Source: Okeania sp. KiyG1 (lineage in GTDB: Bacteria; Cyanobacteriota; Cyanobacteriia; Cyanobacteriales; Microcoleaceae). Taken from it: 64,000 nt of DNA. A program made the translations under genes and the position numbers. Positions within the stretch are counted from its first letter, which is position 1. Each line of letters opens with the position of its first letter. The DNA lies in assembly GCF_014132355.1 (NCBI RefSeq), contig NZ_BLZO01000187.1:164416-228415 (forward strand), read 5' to 3'. Below the pieces are notes generated by a model that searched no databases, was not told the DNA's origin, and saw only the letters and a list, made by a program, of their open reading frames with translations. Below, piece by piece: positions 49,643 through 59,485 of the stretch.

Positions 49643-50818
49643 ATGACTGAAATAGCAGACAAACTGCTCAAACAGGGGATTTCTCAATATCAAAATCATG
49701 AATTTGAAGCAGCTTTAGCATCTTGGCAACAGGCATTAGTTATCTACCAAAAAATTTCCGACCGCCGTAAACAAGCTGCCACTCTAGGAAATATAGGTGT
49801 TGCTTATGACGCATTATTAGATTATCACTCAGCCATAGAATATTATCAACAACACTTAAATATTGCTAGAGAAATTCAAGACCGAGAAGGAGAAGGAAAA
49901 GCCTTAGGTAATTTAGGAAATGCTTATTATGCTCTAGATAATTATTCAGAAGCAGTTGTATATCAACAAAAACGTTTGACGATCGCTCAAGAAATGCAAG
50001 ACGAATTTGGTTGTGAACAAGCCTACTCCAGTTTAGGGATAGCTTATCATGGTTTGGGAGAATTTGCCCAGGCCAAAGAATGTTATCAACAACAGTTAAT
50101 TTTTGCTAAAAAAATAGGTAATTATACTAGCCAAGGGGATGCCTTGTTTAATCTCCGGTTAGTATACCAATCAATGGAGGATGGTAGAAAGGCAGAAGAA
50201 TGTAGACAACAACAGATAGCGATCGCCAAAGAATTATTATCAAAGCAAGTGGGCAATAATTTTATAGAAATTGCTCAAACTCTAGCTCTAGATGTTACGG
50301 CAGATTTTGCAGGTAGCGATTTAAGTAGGATAGACCTCCAATATACTAATTTTGTTGGGGCGAATTTACAAAAGACTAATCTCAGTGGCGCTAACTTAAC
50401 TCTTGCGGACTTAAGTGGAGCTAATCTTAATGGTGCGAATTTAAGTCAAGCTAATCTCTGTAATGCTAATTTACGAGATGCTCAACTTGTAGAAGCTTAT
50501 CTCAAAGATGCAGATTTACGGACAAAATTACCTCGTGCCGATTTAACTAATGCTAACCTCAGTGGTGCTGACTTGAGTAGTGCTTATCTGCCCAATGCTA
50601 AATTAGTCAATGTGGATTTAAGTAATGCTTCTTTACAAAATGCTGACCTCAGTGGAGTTAATTTAAGTGGGGCCAATTTACGGGGAGCTAATTTAAAACG
50701 GACAGATTTAAAAGATGCAATTTTAGACAAGACAATATTTGCTCAAAATATAGGTATTTCTGAGCATCAAAAACAGGAGTGGGTAGAACGAGGGGCATTG
50801 TTTGAAATTTCAGAATAG
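49643..50818 (+). CDS. TPR and pentapeptide-repeat protein
   Basis: 391 residues. Residues ~1-195 are four to five TPR/Tetratricopeptide-like units (ISQYQNHEFEAALASWQQAL, LGNIGVAYDALLDYHSAIEYY, GNLGNAYYALDNYSEAVVY). Residues ~230-365 are ~27 pentapeptide units A(N/D)LXX (LSGANLTLADLSGANLNGAN, split here) that fold as a right-handed quadrilateral beta helix. The tail QNIGISEHQKQEWVERGALFE is shared in form with the two next proteins. A scaffold or interaction protein; function unknown. No signal peptide, cytoplasmic. Confidence 0.9.
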   Translation: MTEIADKLLKQGISQYQNHEFEAALASWQQALVIYQKISDRRKQAATLGNIGVAYDALLDYHSAIEYYQQHLNIAREIQDREGEGKALGNLGNAYYALDNYSEAVVYQQKRLTIAQEMQDEFGCEQAYSSLGIAYHGLGEFAQAKECYQQQLIFAKKIGNYTSQGDALFNLRLVYQSMEDGRKAEECRQQQIAIAKELLSKQVGNNFIEIAQTLALDVTADFAGSDLSRIDLQYTNFVGANLQKTNLSGANLTLADLSGANLNGANLSQANLCNANLRDAQLVEAYLKDADLRTKLPRADLTNANLSGADLSSAYLPNAKLVNVDLSNASLQNADLSGVNLSGANLRGANLKRTDLKDAILDKTIFAQNIGISEHQKQEWVERGALFEISE

Positions 50819-51220
50819 AAAATAAGCCTTGCTATATTTACTACTCCCCCACTCCCCCAGCCTCCCACTACCCTACTCCTGTACGGGCGAATGCCATTCG
50901 CCCCTACGACTTCCGTATCCGTGTATCCGTGCCATAATTCGTGTGAGCCACTCCCCCACTCCTGTACGGGGGAATGCCATTCGCCCCTACGACTTCCGTA
51001 TCCATGTATCCGTGCCATAATCCCTGTGAGCCACTCCCCTACTCCCCCACTCCCCTACTCCCCTACTCCCCTACTCCCCTACTCCCTGACCTATCCCTGT
51101 ATCCGTGCCATAATCCCTGTGAGCCACTCCCCTACTCCCCACTCCCCCACTCCCCCACTCCCCTACTCCCCTACTTCCCCACTCCCCTACTCCTCCACTC
51201 CTGAATTCTGACTCTTAAGA
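50819..51220. repeat. Tandem repeats of ~83 bp plus short 8-mer runs
   Basis: A unit of gtacgggcgaatgccattcgcccctacgacttccgtatcc... with ccgtgccataat and gtgagccactccccc occurs from 50880, 50965 and in shortened form from 51092. Runs of ctactccc/cactcccc fill the gaps. The gggcgaatgccattcgccc core is the palindrome that also disrupts the tnpB copies. Open frames here are low complexity only. Confidence 0.8.
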
Positions 51221-52042
51221 GTGAAAACTGCTATAACAATTAAAAATATAGCTGAGAAAATTGTAGATTCTATGACTGCTATTGAAGGATTATGGCCTCA
51301 TAATATTAGCCCCAACCGACTCGCTGTGTTAGAAAGAAAATTGGTGCTTTGGTTGCGATCGCAAAAATTTAACTCTAATTTAACTTCTGAGTCGTTGCAA
51401 TACAAATCTTCAGAGGAATTACAAACTTTGATATTATCTGCAACTTCTGCAGGTTGTGATTTTTCAGAGTTTAGAATGATAATTAAGAGTGTGGTTGAAG
51501 CTGAGACAGAAAATTTACTGGAGTTAGCAAATATCGCTGGTATAAATCCTGCTTTAGATTTTGCAGGAGCTAAGTTATTAGGAGTTAATTTATGTGGTGT
51601 TGATTTGAGTGGTACAAATTTGTATGGAGCTTATCTACGGGGTGCAGATTTAAGTGATGCAGATTTGAGTGAAGCTAATCTTGGTAAAGTGAATTTAGGA
51701 GGAGCAGATTTGAGTGGAGCATTGTTAAGTAATGCCGATCTAAGTGAGGCAAACTTGCACCGTGTTAGTCTAGCTTTAGCTAATTTGAGTGGGGCAAATT
51801 TGAGTGGGGCAAATTTGAGTGAGGCAAATTTGAGTAATGCAAATTTAAGTGATGCAGATTTGAGTAATACTAATTTAACTAATGCCGATCTAAGTCAAGC
51901 TGGATTAGCATTAACAAATTTAACAGGAGCTAATTTTCAGAATACAAAAGTAGAGAATGCTAGGTTATGGCATGATTCTGGTTTATCTGATGAAATGAAG
52001 CAAGATTTAATTACTCGTGGAGCATTTTTTGAGGATAATTAG
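51221..52042 (+). CDS. Pentapeptide-repeat protein
   Basis: 273 residues if GTG at 51221 is used (MKTAITIKNIAEKI); the ATG at 51272 (MTAIEGLWP) is a plausible alternative. Residues ~1-105 are helical, without a known domain. Residues ~113-245 form about 26 A(D/N)LXX units (VDLSGTNLYGAYLRGADLSD). The tail GLSDEMKQDLITRGAFFEDN closes the beta helix and matches the C-terminal form of its neighbours. No membrane segment. It follows the TPR protein on the same strand with a 400 bp repeat between. Confidence 0.88.
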   Translation: MKTAITIKNIAEKIVDSMTAIEGLWPHNISPNRLAVLERKLVLWLRSQKFNSNLTSESLQYKSSEELQTLILSATSAGCDFSEFRMIIKSVVEAETENLLELANIAGINPALDFAGAKLLGVNLCGVDLSGTNLYGAYLRGADLSDADLSEANLGKVNLGGADLSGALLSNADLSEANLHRVSLALANLSGANLSGANLSEANLSNANLSDADLSNTNLTNADLSQAGLALTNLTGANFQNTKVENARLWHDSGLSDEMKQDLITRGAFFEDN

Positions 52043-52618
52043 AATCAGAGAAAAAATCATTGGCGTTATTATTTAGGAGTCAGGAGGGAAGAAAGAAGAA
52101 GAAACAGGAGTAGAAGGAGAAAGTTTTTTGTTTGCTGGCGCACAACTTTCCTGTCGGAATACTATTCCAAATGTTAACACCAAGCGTTGCGTCAGCATCA
52201 TCGCAGAGCGCGGAATGAAGTTCTATAGCGCTCTTATCAGGACATGATATCATACCTCAAATCACCAACGCCAAATCATCTAATTAATAATTATCAACCT
52301 TATTGATTTTGTATTTTTTCTGAGATGCTTCTGTTTATCCTAGCTGATAATTTTTTAGTAATTTTTGAGAGTACAGATGAAATGGTAAAAATTAGCCATG
52401 AGAAAGTTTACTAGGTTATAATTATATTAGTCAAAGTGTAATTATTCACAATTATACTTGACTAAATTATAGCAGTTTTCATTAACATAGAATACAGAGA
52501 TTTTGCCTTAAAGACAGAGGACAGAAGTTCTGTAGTCAACATGAGTGAAAACCACTATAATTCCAGCGATCGCCTTTAAATAACATCCTATTAATATAGT
52601 GTTAAAGAATAACTTTAT
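52043..52618. other. Non-coding region
   Basis: 575 bp with a micro-repeat block (gctggcgcacaactttcctg, caagcgttgcgtcagcatca, ~52131-52210) and AT-rich DNA. No gene seen. Confidence 0.55.
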
Positions 52619-53941
52619 ATGGCTAATCAAAAATCACTTGATAAACTACAGAAACTAATTAATAATACTGCTCAAACTAACAATCAAAAATTGACTAACA
52701 ATTTTACTGGTATAAGTCTTGAGTGTGCTGACCTAAGTCTTTGCGATCTAAATGATATTGACTTCACTAAAGCTATTCTTAAAGATGCTTATCTACTTTG
52801 TGCCAACCTGAAAAGAGCTAATTTTAGTCATAGCGATCTGAGTCATGCTAATCTGAGTGGGGCAATAATGTGGTTTGCCAACCTTAATCATGTTAATTTA
52901 AAGAGTGCAGACCTCAGAGGGGTAAGTTTGAGAGGTGCTAACCTCAAGGGTGCTAACCTAGAGAGTGCTAACCTTTGGCGTAGTGAAATTACAGATGCAC
53001 AATTAATTCAAGCCAATCTTACTCAGGCTGATTTAATTCTTACTAATCTCAGAAATACTAATCTCACAGATGCTAATTTTAGTTATGCTCAACTTGATCA
53101 AGCAAACATCAGCGATGCTAATCTCACAAATGCTAATTTTAGTCATGCTAATTTGACAGATGTTAACCTAAGAGATTCTAATTTAAAAGGTGCTAATTTA
53201 TCTAAAATTAACCTGGTCAGAGGTCAATTAAATCGAGTTAATCTAGAGGGTGCTAATCTAGAAGGTGCTAATCTAGAAGGTGCTAATTTAAGTGATGCAA
53301 ATCTTAATTACGCAAAGTTGATGAATGCTAACTTAAATCATGTTAATTTCAGGGGAGTAAAAATTAATTATGCAACAGAATTAGATGATAAGTGGTATCT
53401 TGTTTGGGATATTGTGAATCATGGTGCTTATGGTAGAACTTTAAATAATGTTGACCTTGAATATGCCAACCTTAAAGGCGCTAATATAGGAAATGCTAAT
53501 TTAGCAGATGCTAACCTCAGATATGCTAATTTGAGATATGCTAACTTCAGCAATACTAATCTCTCCAATAGTAAATTAACTAATACTAATCTGAGAGATG
53601 TTAACTTGATCAAAGCCAATTTGTCTAATTCTAATATGCAAGGTGCTAACTTGAGCAATACTTTATTATTTAATGCTATTTTAACAGGAGCTTTATTAAA
53701 TGAAGCTAAATTACTAAAAGCTCAACTTTGTGATGCAGAATTATCAAATGCAAAATTAAAAATGGCAAATCTGATGGATGCTAACTTGAAAAATACTAAG
53801 TTATTGAAAGCTGATTTAAGAGGTATTAACCTAGAAGGTGCAGAATTAGAAGGTGCTATATTTGGTAAAAATTTAGGAATGACTGAAGAAATGAAGCAGG
53901 AGTTAGTTAAACGTGGAGCTATTTTTCAGGATAAAGATTAA
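52619..53941 (+). CDS. Long pentapeptide-repeat protein
   Basis: 440 residues, almost entirely A(N/D)LXX repeats in two blocks (about residues 30-245 and 280-425). The gap reads ATELDDKWYLVWDIVNHGAYG, a short globular loop that interrupts the beta helix. The N-terminus has a mixed helix (KSLDKLQKLINNT). The C-terminus NLGMTEEMKQELVKRGAIFQ has the same form as the two preceding proteins. No signal peptide. Such proteins can act as DNA mimics or scaffolds, but the role is unknown here. Confidence 0.9.
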   Translation: MANQKSLDKLQKLINNTAQTNNQKLTNNFTGISLECADLSLCDLNDIDFTKAILKDAYLLCANLKRANFSHSDLSHANLSGAIMWFANLNHVNLKSADLRGVSLRGANLKGANLESANLWRSEITDAQLIQANLTQADLILTNLRNTNLTDANFSYAQLDQANISDANLTNANFSHANLTDVNLRDSNLKGANLSKINLVRGQLNRVNLEGANLEGANLEGANLSDANLNYAKLMNANLNHVNFRGVKINYATELDDKWYLVWDIVNHGAYGRTLNNVDLEYANLKGANIGNANLADANLRYANLRYANFSNTNLSNSKLTNTNLRDVNLIKANLSNSNMQGANLSNTLLFNAILTGALLNEAKLLKAQLCDAELSNAKLKMANLMDANLKNTKLLKADLRGINLEGAELEGAIFGKNLGMTEEMKQELVKRGAIFQDKD

Positions 53942-54746
53942 AGTATAATTCAAAAATATATCGCATTTACATTATTTAAGTAGACCACAAAATTATTTTT
54001 GGGTAGGGAGTAGGGAGTAGGGAGTAGGGAGTAGGGAGTAGAAAAATGCTTTTGTGTTCTCCGTACTAACTGTAGCCTATCTATGTGAAAAGCGCTAAGT
54101 AGAACATGGTAAATTTTGGGCGCTATGTATGAAATTGTAAATTCGCTCAAAAGTTTATATTTATTGCCTTTAGGGTTTTTTTGACTAAAAATGCAAAGTC
54201 TTTTTTTTAGCTTGCTCTACTTATAATCAAATAGTTAGTTGGAATAATAGGGAAATTTTTCTGTTTTTCTAGAACTTTTTCTAACTAAATTTGTAGTATT
54301 ACCTGCACTGTCTAGAGCATATTCATGACGGAAAAAATCCGTCGATTCATTATTAATAACTAATCGTAATTTATTATTTTATCCTAGTCTTGTTACTCCG
54401 AAAAATTCACCTTGAGAACTACCACAATAAATCAATTTAATATCATGTTCGGTTGAAGACTTATAAATAACTGTTGTGAGCAGTCAGGAGTCAGGAGTCA
54501 GGAGGGAAGAAAGGAGAAAAAGAGCAAATATTGGAGAAAAGTAAAGGGGTGCATCTCAATGTTGAATAAAGCAAAAATTTATATCTTTTAGGCAACAGGC
54601 AACAGGCAACAGGGAATAGAGAATAGAGAATAGGAAATATATAGGAAAAAAGTATTTTTGCAAATATGAGATGCACTCATCCACTTTTTCCTTCTTCCTT
54701 CTTCCTTCTTCCCTCTTCCTTTTTCCTTCTTAAATGACCTAAAAAA
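53942..54746. other. Non-coding region with simple repeats
   Basis: Short tandems: gggagta (~54002-54040), cagtcaggagt (~54480-54505), gcaacag (~54590-54612), cttcttc (54675-54730). A decayed minus-strand gene piece is noted separately. Confidence 0.55.
54287..54480 (-). pseudogene. Decayed gene piece, possibly a Cache-type sensor domain
   Basis: One frame of the minus strand gives ~65 codons with a single stop: YKSSTEHDIKLIYCGSSQGEF, FGVTRLG-stop-NNKLRLVINNEST, HEYALDSAGNTTNLV. The flow resembles the extracellular sensor part of cyanobacterial cyclases or histidine kinases, but the fragment is short and no other part of such a gene is seen. Confidence 0.3.
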
Positions 54747-56126
54747 TTATCCGACTAAATTTTCAATTGAATCAATATCGCTAGGCAATTCTTGAGTCAA
54801 AACTTCAGCACCATTTGCAGTTACTAAAACATCATCCTCAATTCTAATACCTCGAACATCATCAAATTTTTCTAGCTTTTCCCAATTAACAATATTTTGA
54901 TATTTTTGACACATTTCTTTGTTATTTAAAATGTCTGGTACTTGATAAAAACCAGGTTCAATTGTGACTAACATTCCGGGAATTAATGGACGATTTAATC
55001 GTAGAAAACCTAAACCAAAACGACTACTACGTTCCCTACCTATTTCATATCCAGCTAAATCTCCCAAATCTTCCATATCGTGAACATCTAAACCTAATAT
55101 ATGACCGATTCCATGAGGAAAAAATAAGGCATGAGCATCCATTTCTACTAAGTCTTCTGCTTGACCTTTTAAAATTCCTAAATTTACTAATCCTTCTGCA
55201 ATAACTTGAGCTGCTAATAGATGAATATCTAAATATTCAACACCAGGTTTAACTTTAGCAATACAAGTATCATGGGCAGCTAAAACTACATCATAAATAT
55301 CTCGTTGAGTGGGAGAAAATTTACCAGAAACAGGCCAAGTTCGAGTCACATCACTAGCCCAACCTAAACTTGTTTCTGCTCCCACATCTGCTAATAGTAA
55401 ATCTCCTGTTTGTAGGGGGTGATGATATTCTCCATTGTGCAAAATTTCTCCATGTACAGTCACAATACTGGAGTAAGCACAAGTCATATTATGGGAGATA
55501 ATAATACTCTCCATTGCGGCTCGGATATTAGACTCGAATTTAGCATTTTTGGTGCTTGCCATACCAGCTTTATGAGCTTCTACAGTTACTGCTACTGCTT
55601 GTTTTATTTCTGTTAAAGCTGTGGCATCATGGCTAAGTCTTAAAGAGATAATAGCTTTTGTTAATTCTAAATCAATTTCTTTAGGGTTATTAGGTGCAGA
55701 AATATCTCTATTTAAAGTCTGAAATTGTGTAGTTTGAGTAGGAGAATTTTGCACAGAAATAGTCGCCGCATTAGTGGCACGAGATTTCAATTCTTGCATA
55801 GGAAAAGCAGCATCAGCACCAATAATTTCAGCTAGGCGATCACGGGTGGGCATTTCTCCATGCCAAAGTTGACTACTTGGTGGTGCATTATCCATAAATA
55901 GTTCTAATTTTTCTTCATCTAAATGTATAGCAGCATCTTTAATAGGTAGTCCGGCAAAATAGAGAAAATGACTGCTAGGACGGAAGGGAAAAGTATTAGC
56001 TGGAAAGTTACGGGGACTACTACTTCCTGACCAAAGTATGACGGGAAAATTGATTAATTTTGCTAATTTTTGTCGTCGGTTACGGAGTGTTGTTGCTAGA
56101 GAAGTTTGTAAGTTAGGAATGTGCAT
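54747..56126 (-). CDS. pepP: Xaa-Pro aminopeptidase (M24B)
   Basis: 459 residues, usual for aminopeptidase P, which removes N-terminal residues before proline. The creatinase-like N-domain (1-165) has NTFPFRPSSHFLYFAGLP. The pita-bread domain has all five metal ligands: ADVGAE (Asp), SDVTRTWP (Asp), PHGIGHILGLDVHD (His), VTIEPGFY (Glu) and RIEDDVLV (Glu). Begins at the ATG at 56126, MHIPNLQTSLATTLRNRRQ. Cytoplasmic, no signal peptide. Flanked by repeats, so it is probably monocistronic. Confidence 0.93.
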   Translation of the reverse strand: MHIPNLQTSLATTLRNRRQKLAKLINFPVILWSGSSSPRNFPANTFPFRPSSHFLYFAGLPIKDAAIHLDEEKLELFMDNAPPSSQLWHGEMPTRDRLAEIIGADAAFPMQELKSRATNAATISVQNSPTQTTQFQTLNRDISAPNNPKEIDLELTKAIISLRLSHDATALTEIKQAVAVTVEAHKAGMASTKNAKFESNIRAAMESIIISHNMTCAYSSIVTVHGEILHNGEYHHPLQTGDLLLADVGAETSLGWASDVTRTWPVSGKFSPTQRDIYDVVLAAHDTCIAKVKPGVEYLDIHLLAAQVIAEGLVNLGILKGQAEDLVEMDAHALFFPHGIGHILGLDVHDMEDLGDLAGYEIGRERSSRFGLGFLRLNRPLIPGMLVTIEPGFYQVPDILNNKEMCQKYQNIVNWEKLEKFDDVRGIRIEDDVLVTANGAEVLTQELPSDIDSIENLVG

Positions 56127-56194
56127 GGGAGTTATTTATATAAAGTAAGGAAGAATTCAAGAATTTAGAATTTAGAATTTAGAATTTAGAATTA

Positions 56195-56365
56195 CCGAAG
56201 AATTAATAATTAAATAATTAAATAATTCAGGTTTAAAGCCTCCCCTTTCAAGGGAAAAAAGCGGTCGAGGGATGGCGAGGTTTCCTCGCCATATCCAATC
56301 GACCAAGAGAAGAAATTTTTTCCTTATTGGTCAATCCTCTACCTTTTAGGGAGGAGTAATTATTC
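56195..56365. repeat. Dispersed repeat A copy
   Basis: aataattcaggtttaaagcctcccctttcaa, aaagcggtcgagggatggcgagg, cctcgccatatccaatcgacc, aagagaagaaa, ttattggtcaatcctct, aggagtaattattcatt. Confidence 0.8.
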
Positions 56366-56512
56366 ATTATTCATTAATGAACTCTCCTTTAAAAGAAGAG
56401 GATTAACTCAAAGGAAAATTTTTCTTTTTATCCTCTTAAAATAGGAGGCCTTCAACCACAATTTTTCGGTAAGAAGGAAGAAGGAAGAAGGATATAAATC
56501 AATAGTTTCTAA

Positions 56513-56788
56513 TTTCCTTTTTGCAGTATGATTTTTGATGATTTGTATCACAAATGATAGAGAATTTGAAAAATTTTCTAACTTACTATTATAGCAGGTT
56601 AAAAAGGAAGAAAGAAGAAGAAATTAAGAGAAAGTCAACAATGATATAAATAAATAGTTTCTAGGATTAAAGAGAAGTCAATTCTCGGCCAAATTTTCTA
56701 GTTTCCTTTTTGCAGTATGATTTTTGATGATTTGTATCACAAATGATAGAGAATTTGAAAAATTTTCTAACTTACTATTATAGCAGGT
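56513..56788. repeat. ~87 bp direct duplication
   Basis: tttcctttttgcagtatgat to tactattatagcaggt occurs at 56513-56599 and again, essentially identical, at 56702-56788. The spacer is ~100 bp. Confidence 0.85.
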
Positions 56789-56799
56789 CATTTCAGTTA

Positions 56800-56975
56800 T
56801 CAGTTATCAGTTATCAGTACCTCTGCAATAAGGAGGCTTGACATAAGGAATATTCTCTTTTCTCTTGGTCTCATGGATATGGCGAACCTCGCCATCCCAC
56901 CCTACGGGAAGCTGCGCTAAGGACCACTTTTTATCTCCTTAAAAGGGGAGGCGCATACCCACAATTTATCGGTAA
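56800..56975. repeat. Dispersed repeat A copy (inverse orientation)
   Basis: agtacctctgcaataaggagg, tctcatggatatggcgaacctcgccatcccaccctacggg, agctgcgctaaggaccac, ctccttaaaaggggaggcg, acaatttatcggta. Confidence 0.75.
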
Positions 56976-57070
56976 AAAATTTACCATAATACTTAATTAC
57001 TGGGAAAGGTCTATTCTCTGATATTTCCCCTAGTCAATACAGCAAAAGTAAAATCAACTAGAAATAAAAA

Positions 57071-58208
57071 ATGTCAATTATAAAAATTTTAATGATTACG
57101 TCAATCTTCTTATTAACAACAGTAGTTAGTATATTTAATGATAGTAGAACTGAAGCTAAAAATAATAAGAGTCTTGTCTCTCAAAATAATTATTTCCAAT
57201 TAGCTGAAGCTAACTCAGTCGAAAATTTACAGGATATTGTTGGGGAAGATGCACAAGTAGAAAAAGTAGTAGAAGGTTTCAAATTTATCGAGGGACCTGT
57301 CTGGCATCCTGACGGTTTTTTACTATTTAGTGATATTCCAGAAAATACAATTTATCAATGACAACCTAATCAAGAAGTCAAAGTATTTCGTCGTCCTTCT
57401 GGGAATGCTAATGGTAATACATTAGATTTACAAGGAAGATTAATTACTGGCGAACATAATAATCGTCGGGTGTCGAGAACTGAAAAAGATGGCAAAATAA
57501 TTACACTTGCTGATGAATATAACGGTAAACGTCTGAATAGTCCGAATGATTTAGTTGTCAAATCAGATGGCAGTATTTATTTTACCGAAAAATTGTGGTT
57601 TAAAGCCTCCCCTTTTAAGGGGATAATAAATAAAAATTTTCATTATTAGTCAATCCTCTTCTTTTCAAGGAGAGGGAATTATTCATTATTCATTATTCAT
57701 TATTCATTATTCATTGTTGAACAACCCTCCTTATGGAATTAAATCATAACAATAATAATTAGGTTTTTATGGTATTTATAAGATTGCACCAGATGGTAAG
57801 TTAACTTTATTAGTTGATGATTTTACTCGTCCTAATGGTATTCTTTTATCACCTGATGAAACTAAACTTTATGTTAATGATTCGGAAAAAGGTCATATTC
57901 GTGTTTTTGATGTTAAGTCCGATGGAACTCTAGAAAATGGCATGATTTTTGCTGAGTTAAAAGACTCAAATAAACGAGGTGTACCTGATGGAATGAAAGT
58001 AGATTTGCAAGGAAATGTTTATAGTACTGGACCGGGAGGAGTTTGGGTTTTTTCTCCATCAGGAAAGTTATTAGGAATTATTGCTGTACCAGAAAAAGTT
58101 GCTAATTTAGCATGGGGAAATAATGACTATAAAACTCTTTATTTAACAGCTAGTAAAAGTCTCTATCGAATTACTCTTAATGTTGCTGGAGTTAGACCGT
58201 TTCACTAA
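57071..58208 (+). pseudogene. SMP-30/gluconolactonase-like gene, split by repeat A
   Basis: The start MSIIKILMITSIFLLTTVVS is a signal peptide, so the ancestor was exported. FKFIEGPVWHPDG, FSDIPENTIYQ, then a TGA stop where Trp is expected (57359-57361), continuing GNANGNTLDLQGRLITGEHN, LNSPNDLVVKSDGSIYFTE (metal-site Asn-Asp). At ~57590 repeat A is inserted. Past it (57730) come in-frame TAA stops, then GFYGIYKIAPDGKL, TRPNGILLSPDETKLYVNDS and RGVPDGMKVDLQGNVYSTGPGG, ending AGVRPFH. SMP-30 enzymes hydrolyse sugar lactones with one divalent metal. Dead by nonsense mutations and the insert. Confidence 0.88.
57588..57730. repeat. Dispersed repeat A copy inside the SMP-30 pseudogene
   Basis: ttaccgaaaaattgtggtttaaagcctccccttttaagg, then a deleted core, gtcaatcctcttcttttcaagg and a run of attcattattcattattc. 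The target was within the codons for YFTD-PPYG. Confidence 0.75.
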
Positions 58209-58912
58209 AGTCAAAAGTCAAAAGTCAAAAGTTAGAAGTTAGAAGTGATATTAATGGAACTTAAAACTTCTGCTCTTTCACTAAAGTCAAAAGTCAAAAG
58301 TTAGAAGTTAGAAGTGATATTAATGGAACTTAAAACTTTTACTCTTTCACTAAAGTCAAAAATTAGAAGTGATATTAATGGAACTTAAAACTTTTACTCT
58401 TTCACTAAAGTCAAAAATTAGAAGTGATATTAATGGAACTTAAAACTTCTGCTCTTTCACTAAAGTCAAAAATTAGAAGTGATATTAATGGAACTTAAAA
58501 CTTCTGCTCTTTCACTAAATTCAAAAATTAGAAGTGATATTAATGGAACTTAAAACTTCTGCTCTTTCACTAAAGTCAAAAATTAGAAGTGATATTAATG
58601 GAACTTAAAACTTCTGCTCTTTCACTAAAGTCAAAAATTAGAAGTGATATTAATGGAACTTAAAACTTCTGCTCTTTCACTAAAGTCAAAAATTAGAAGT
58701 GATATTAATGGAACTTAAAACTTCTGTTCTTTCACTAAATTCAAAAATTAGAAGTGATATTAATGGAACTTAAAACTTCTGCTCTTTCACTAAAGTCAAA
58801 AATTAGAAGTGATATTAATGGAACTTAAAACTTTTACTCTTTCACTAAAGTCAAAAGTCAAAAGTTAGAAGTTAGAAGTGATATTAATGGAACTTAAAAC
58901 TTTTACTCTACA
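58199..58912. repeat. ~55 bp tandem repeat array, about 12 units
   Basis: Unit tttcactaaagtcaaaaattagaagtgatattaatggaacttaaaacttctgctc (given here in two parts in spirit: tttcactaaagtcaaaaat / tagaagtgatattaatgg / aacttaaaacttctgctc), with the first and last units slightly longer (an extra gtcaaaag). The first unit includes the final Phe-His-stop codons of the SMP-30 pseudogene, so the array grew from the gene's 3' end. Confidence 0.92.
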
Positions 58913-59082
58913 GTAATTTCAGCTTATTATTTTACTTCATCAGTTACCAACTACTTGTGACATTTTTTAAGTGAATTGGTATTAGAACTGGTTGAAGAAG
59001 GAAGAAGGCGTTTAGTTATCTAGGCAATTAGTTATAGCAGTCGCCACTATAGTTAGGATATCGGGTAATTATGATGATTTAT

Positions 59083-59103
59083 GATGCGAGCAAGATGCTC
59101 GCA
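59083..59103. repeat. REP-like palindrome, isolated
   Basis: GCGAGCAAGATGCTCGCAC, identical in core to the palindromes beside the RAYT gene 29 kb away. Confidence 0.7.
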
Positions 59104-59244
59104 CTAATTGTCAAACACCAACCTGGCAGTTGCTATATCTAGTAGAAAAGTAAAAATCTTGTGTTGCCTAATACCAATTCATAAGCATTAATGCTATATT
59201 TATACCATTTATAAATAGTAATGCTATGCTTGATTACCAATGGA

Positions 59245-59425
59245 TAATTGATAATTAATCGAATCTAGGTTTAACACCTCTCCTTTTAAGGAGAAAAAAG
59301 CGGTCGAGGGATGGCGAGGTCTCCTCGCCATATCCAATCGACCAAGAGAAGAAATCAGATTTCCTGATATTCAATTCCGTAACGGTTTTAACCAGAGGTA
59401 ATTATCGATTATTCATTATCCATTA
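59245..59425. repeat. Dispersed repeat A copy
   Basis: ggtttaacacctctccttttaaggag, aaagcggtcgagggatggcgagg, cgccatatccaatcgacc, aagagaagaaatcagatttcctgatattcaatt, accagaggtaattatc. Confidence 0.8.
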
Positions 59426-59485
59426 TCAATTAATGAATATCTCCCCTTAGACAAGTTAAATATTCACAGCTAGATTAATGTTAAA

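Larger units (their letters stand above)
56127..57070. other. Non-coding region with repeats
   Basis: Repeat A copies at 56195-56365 and 56800-56975, an intermediate fragment at ~56380-56475, and an ~87 bp block duplicated directly at 56513-56599 and 56702-56788. No gene seen. Confidence 0.6.

Noticed and set aside
50767-51211. Several frames rich in His/Pro/Ser
   Set aside because: Translation of the 83 bp and cactccc repeats; low complexity on both strands.
58199-58912. Possible CRISPR-like array (regular 55 bp units)
   Set aside because: Units are contiguous and identical without variable spacers, so it is a simple tandem repeat.
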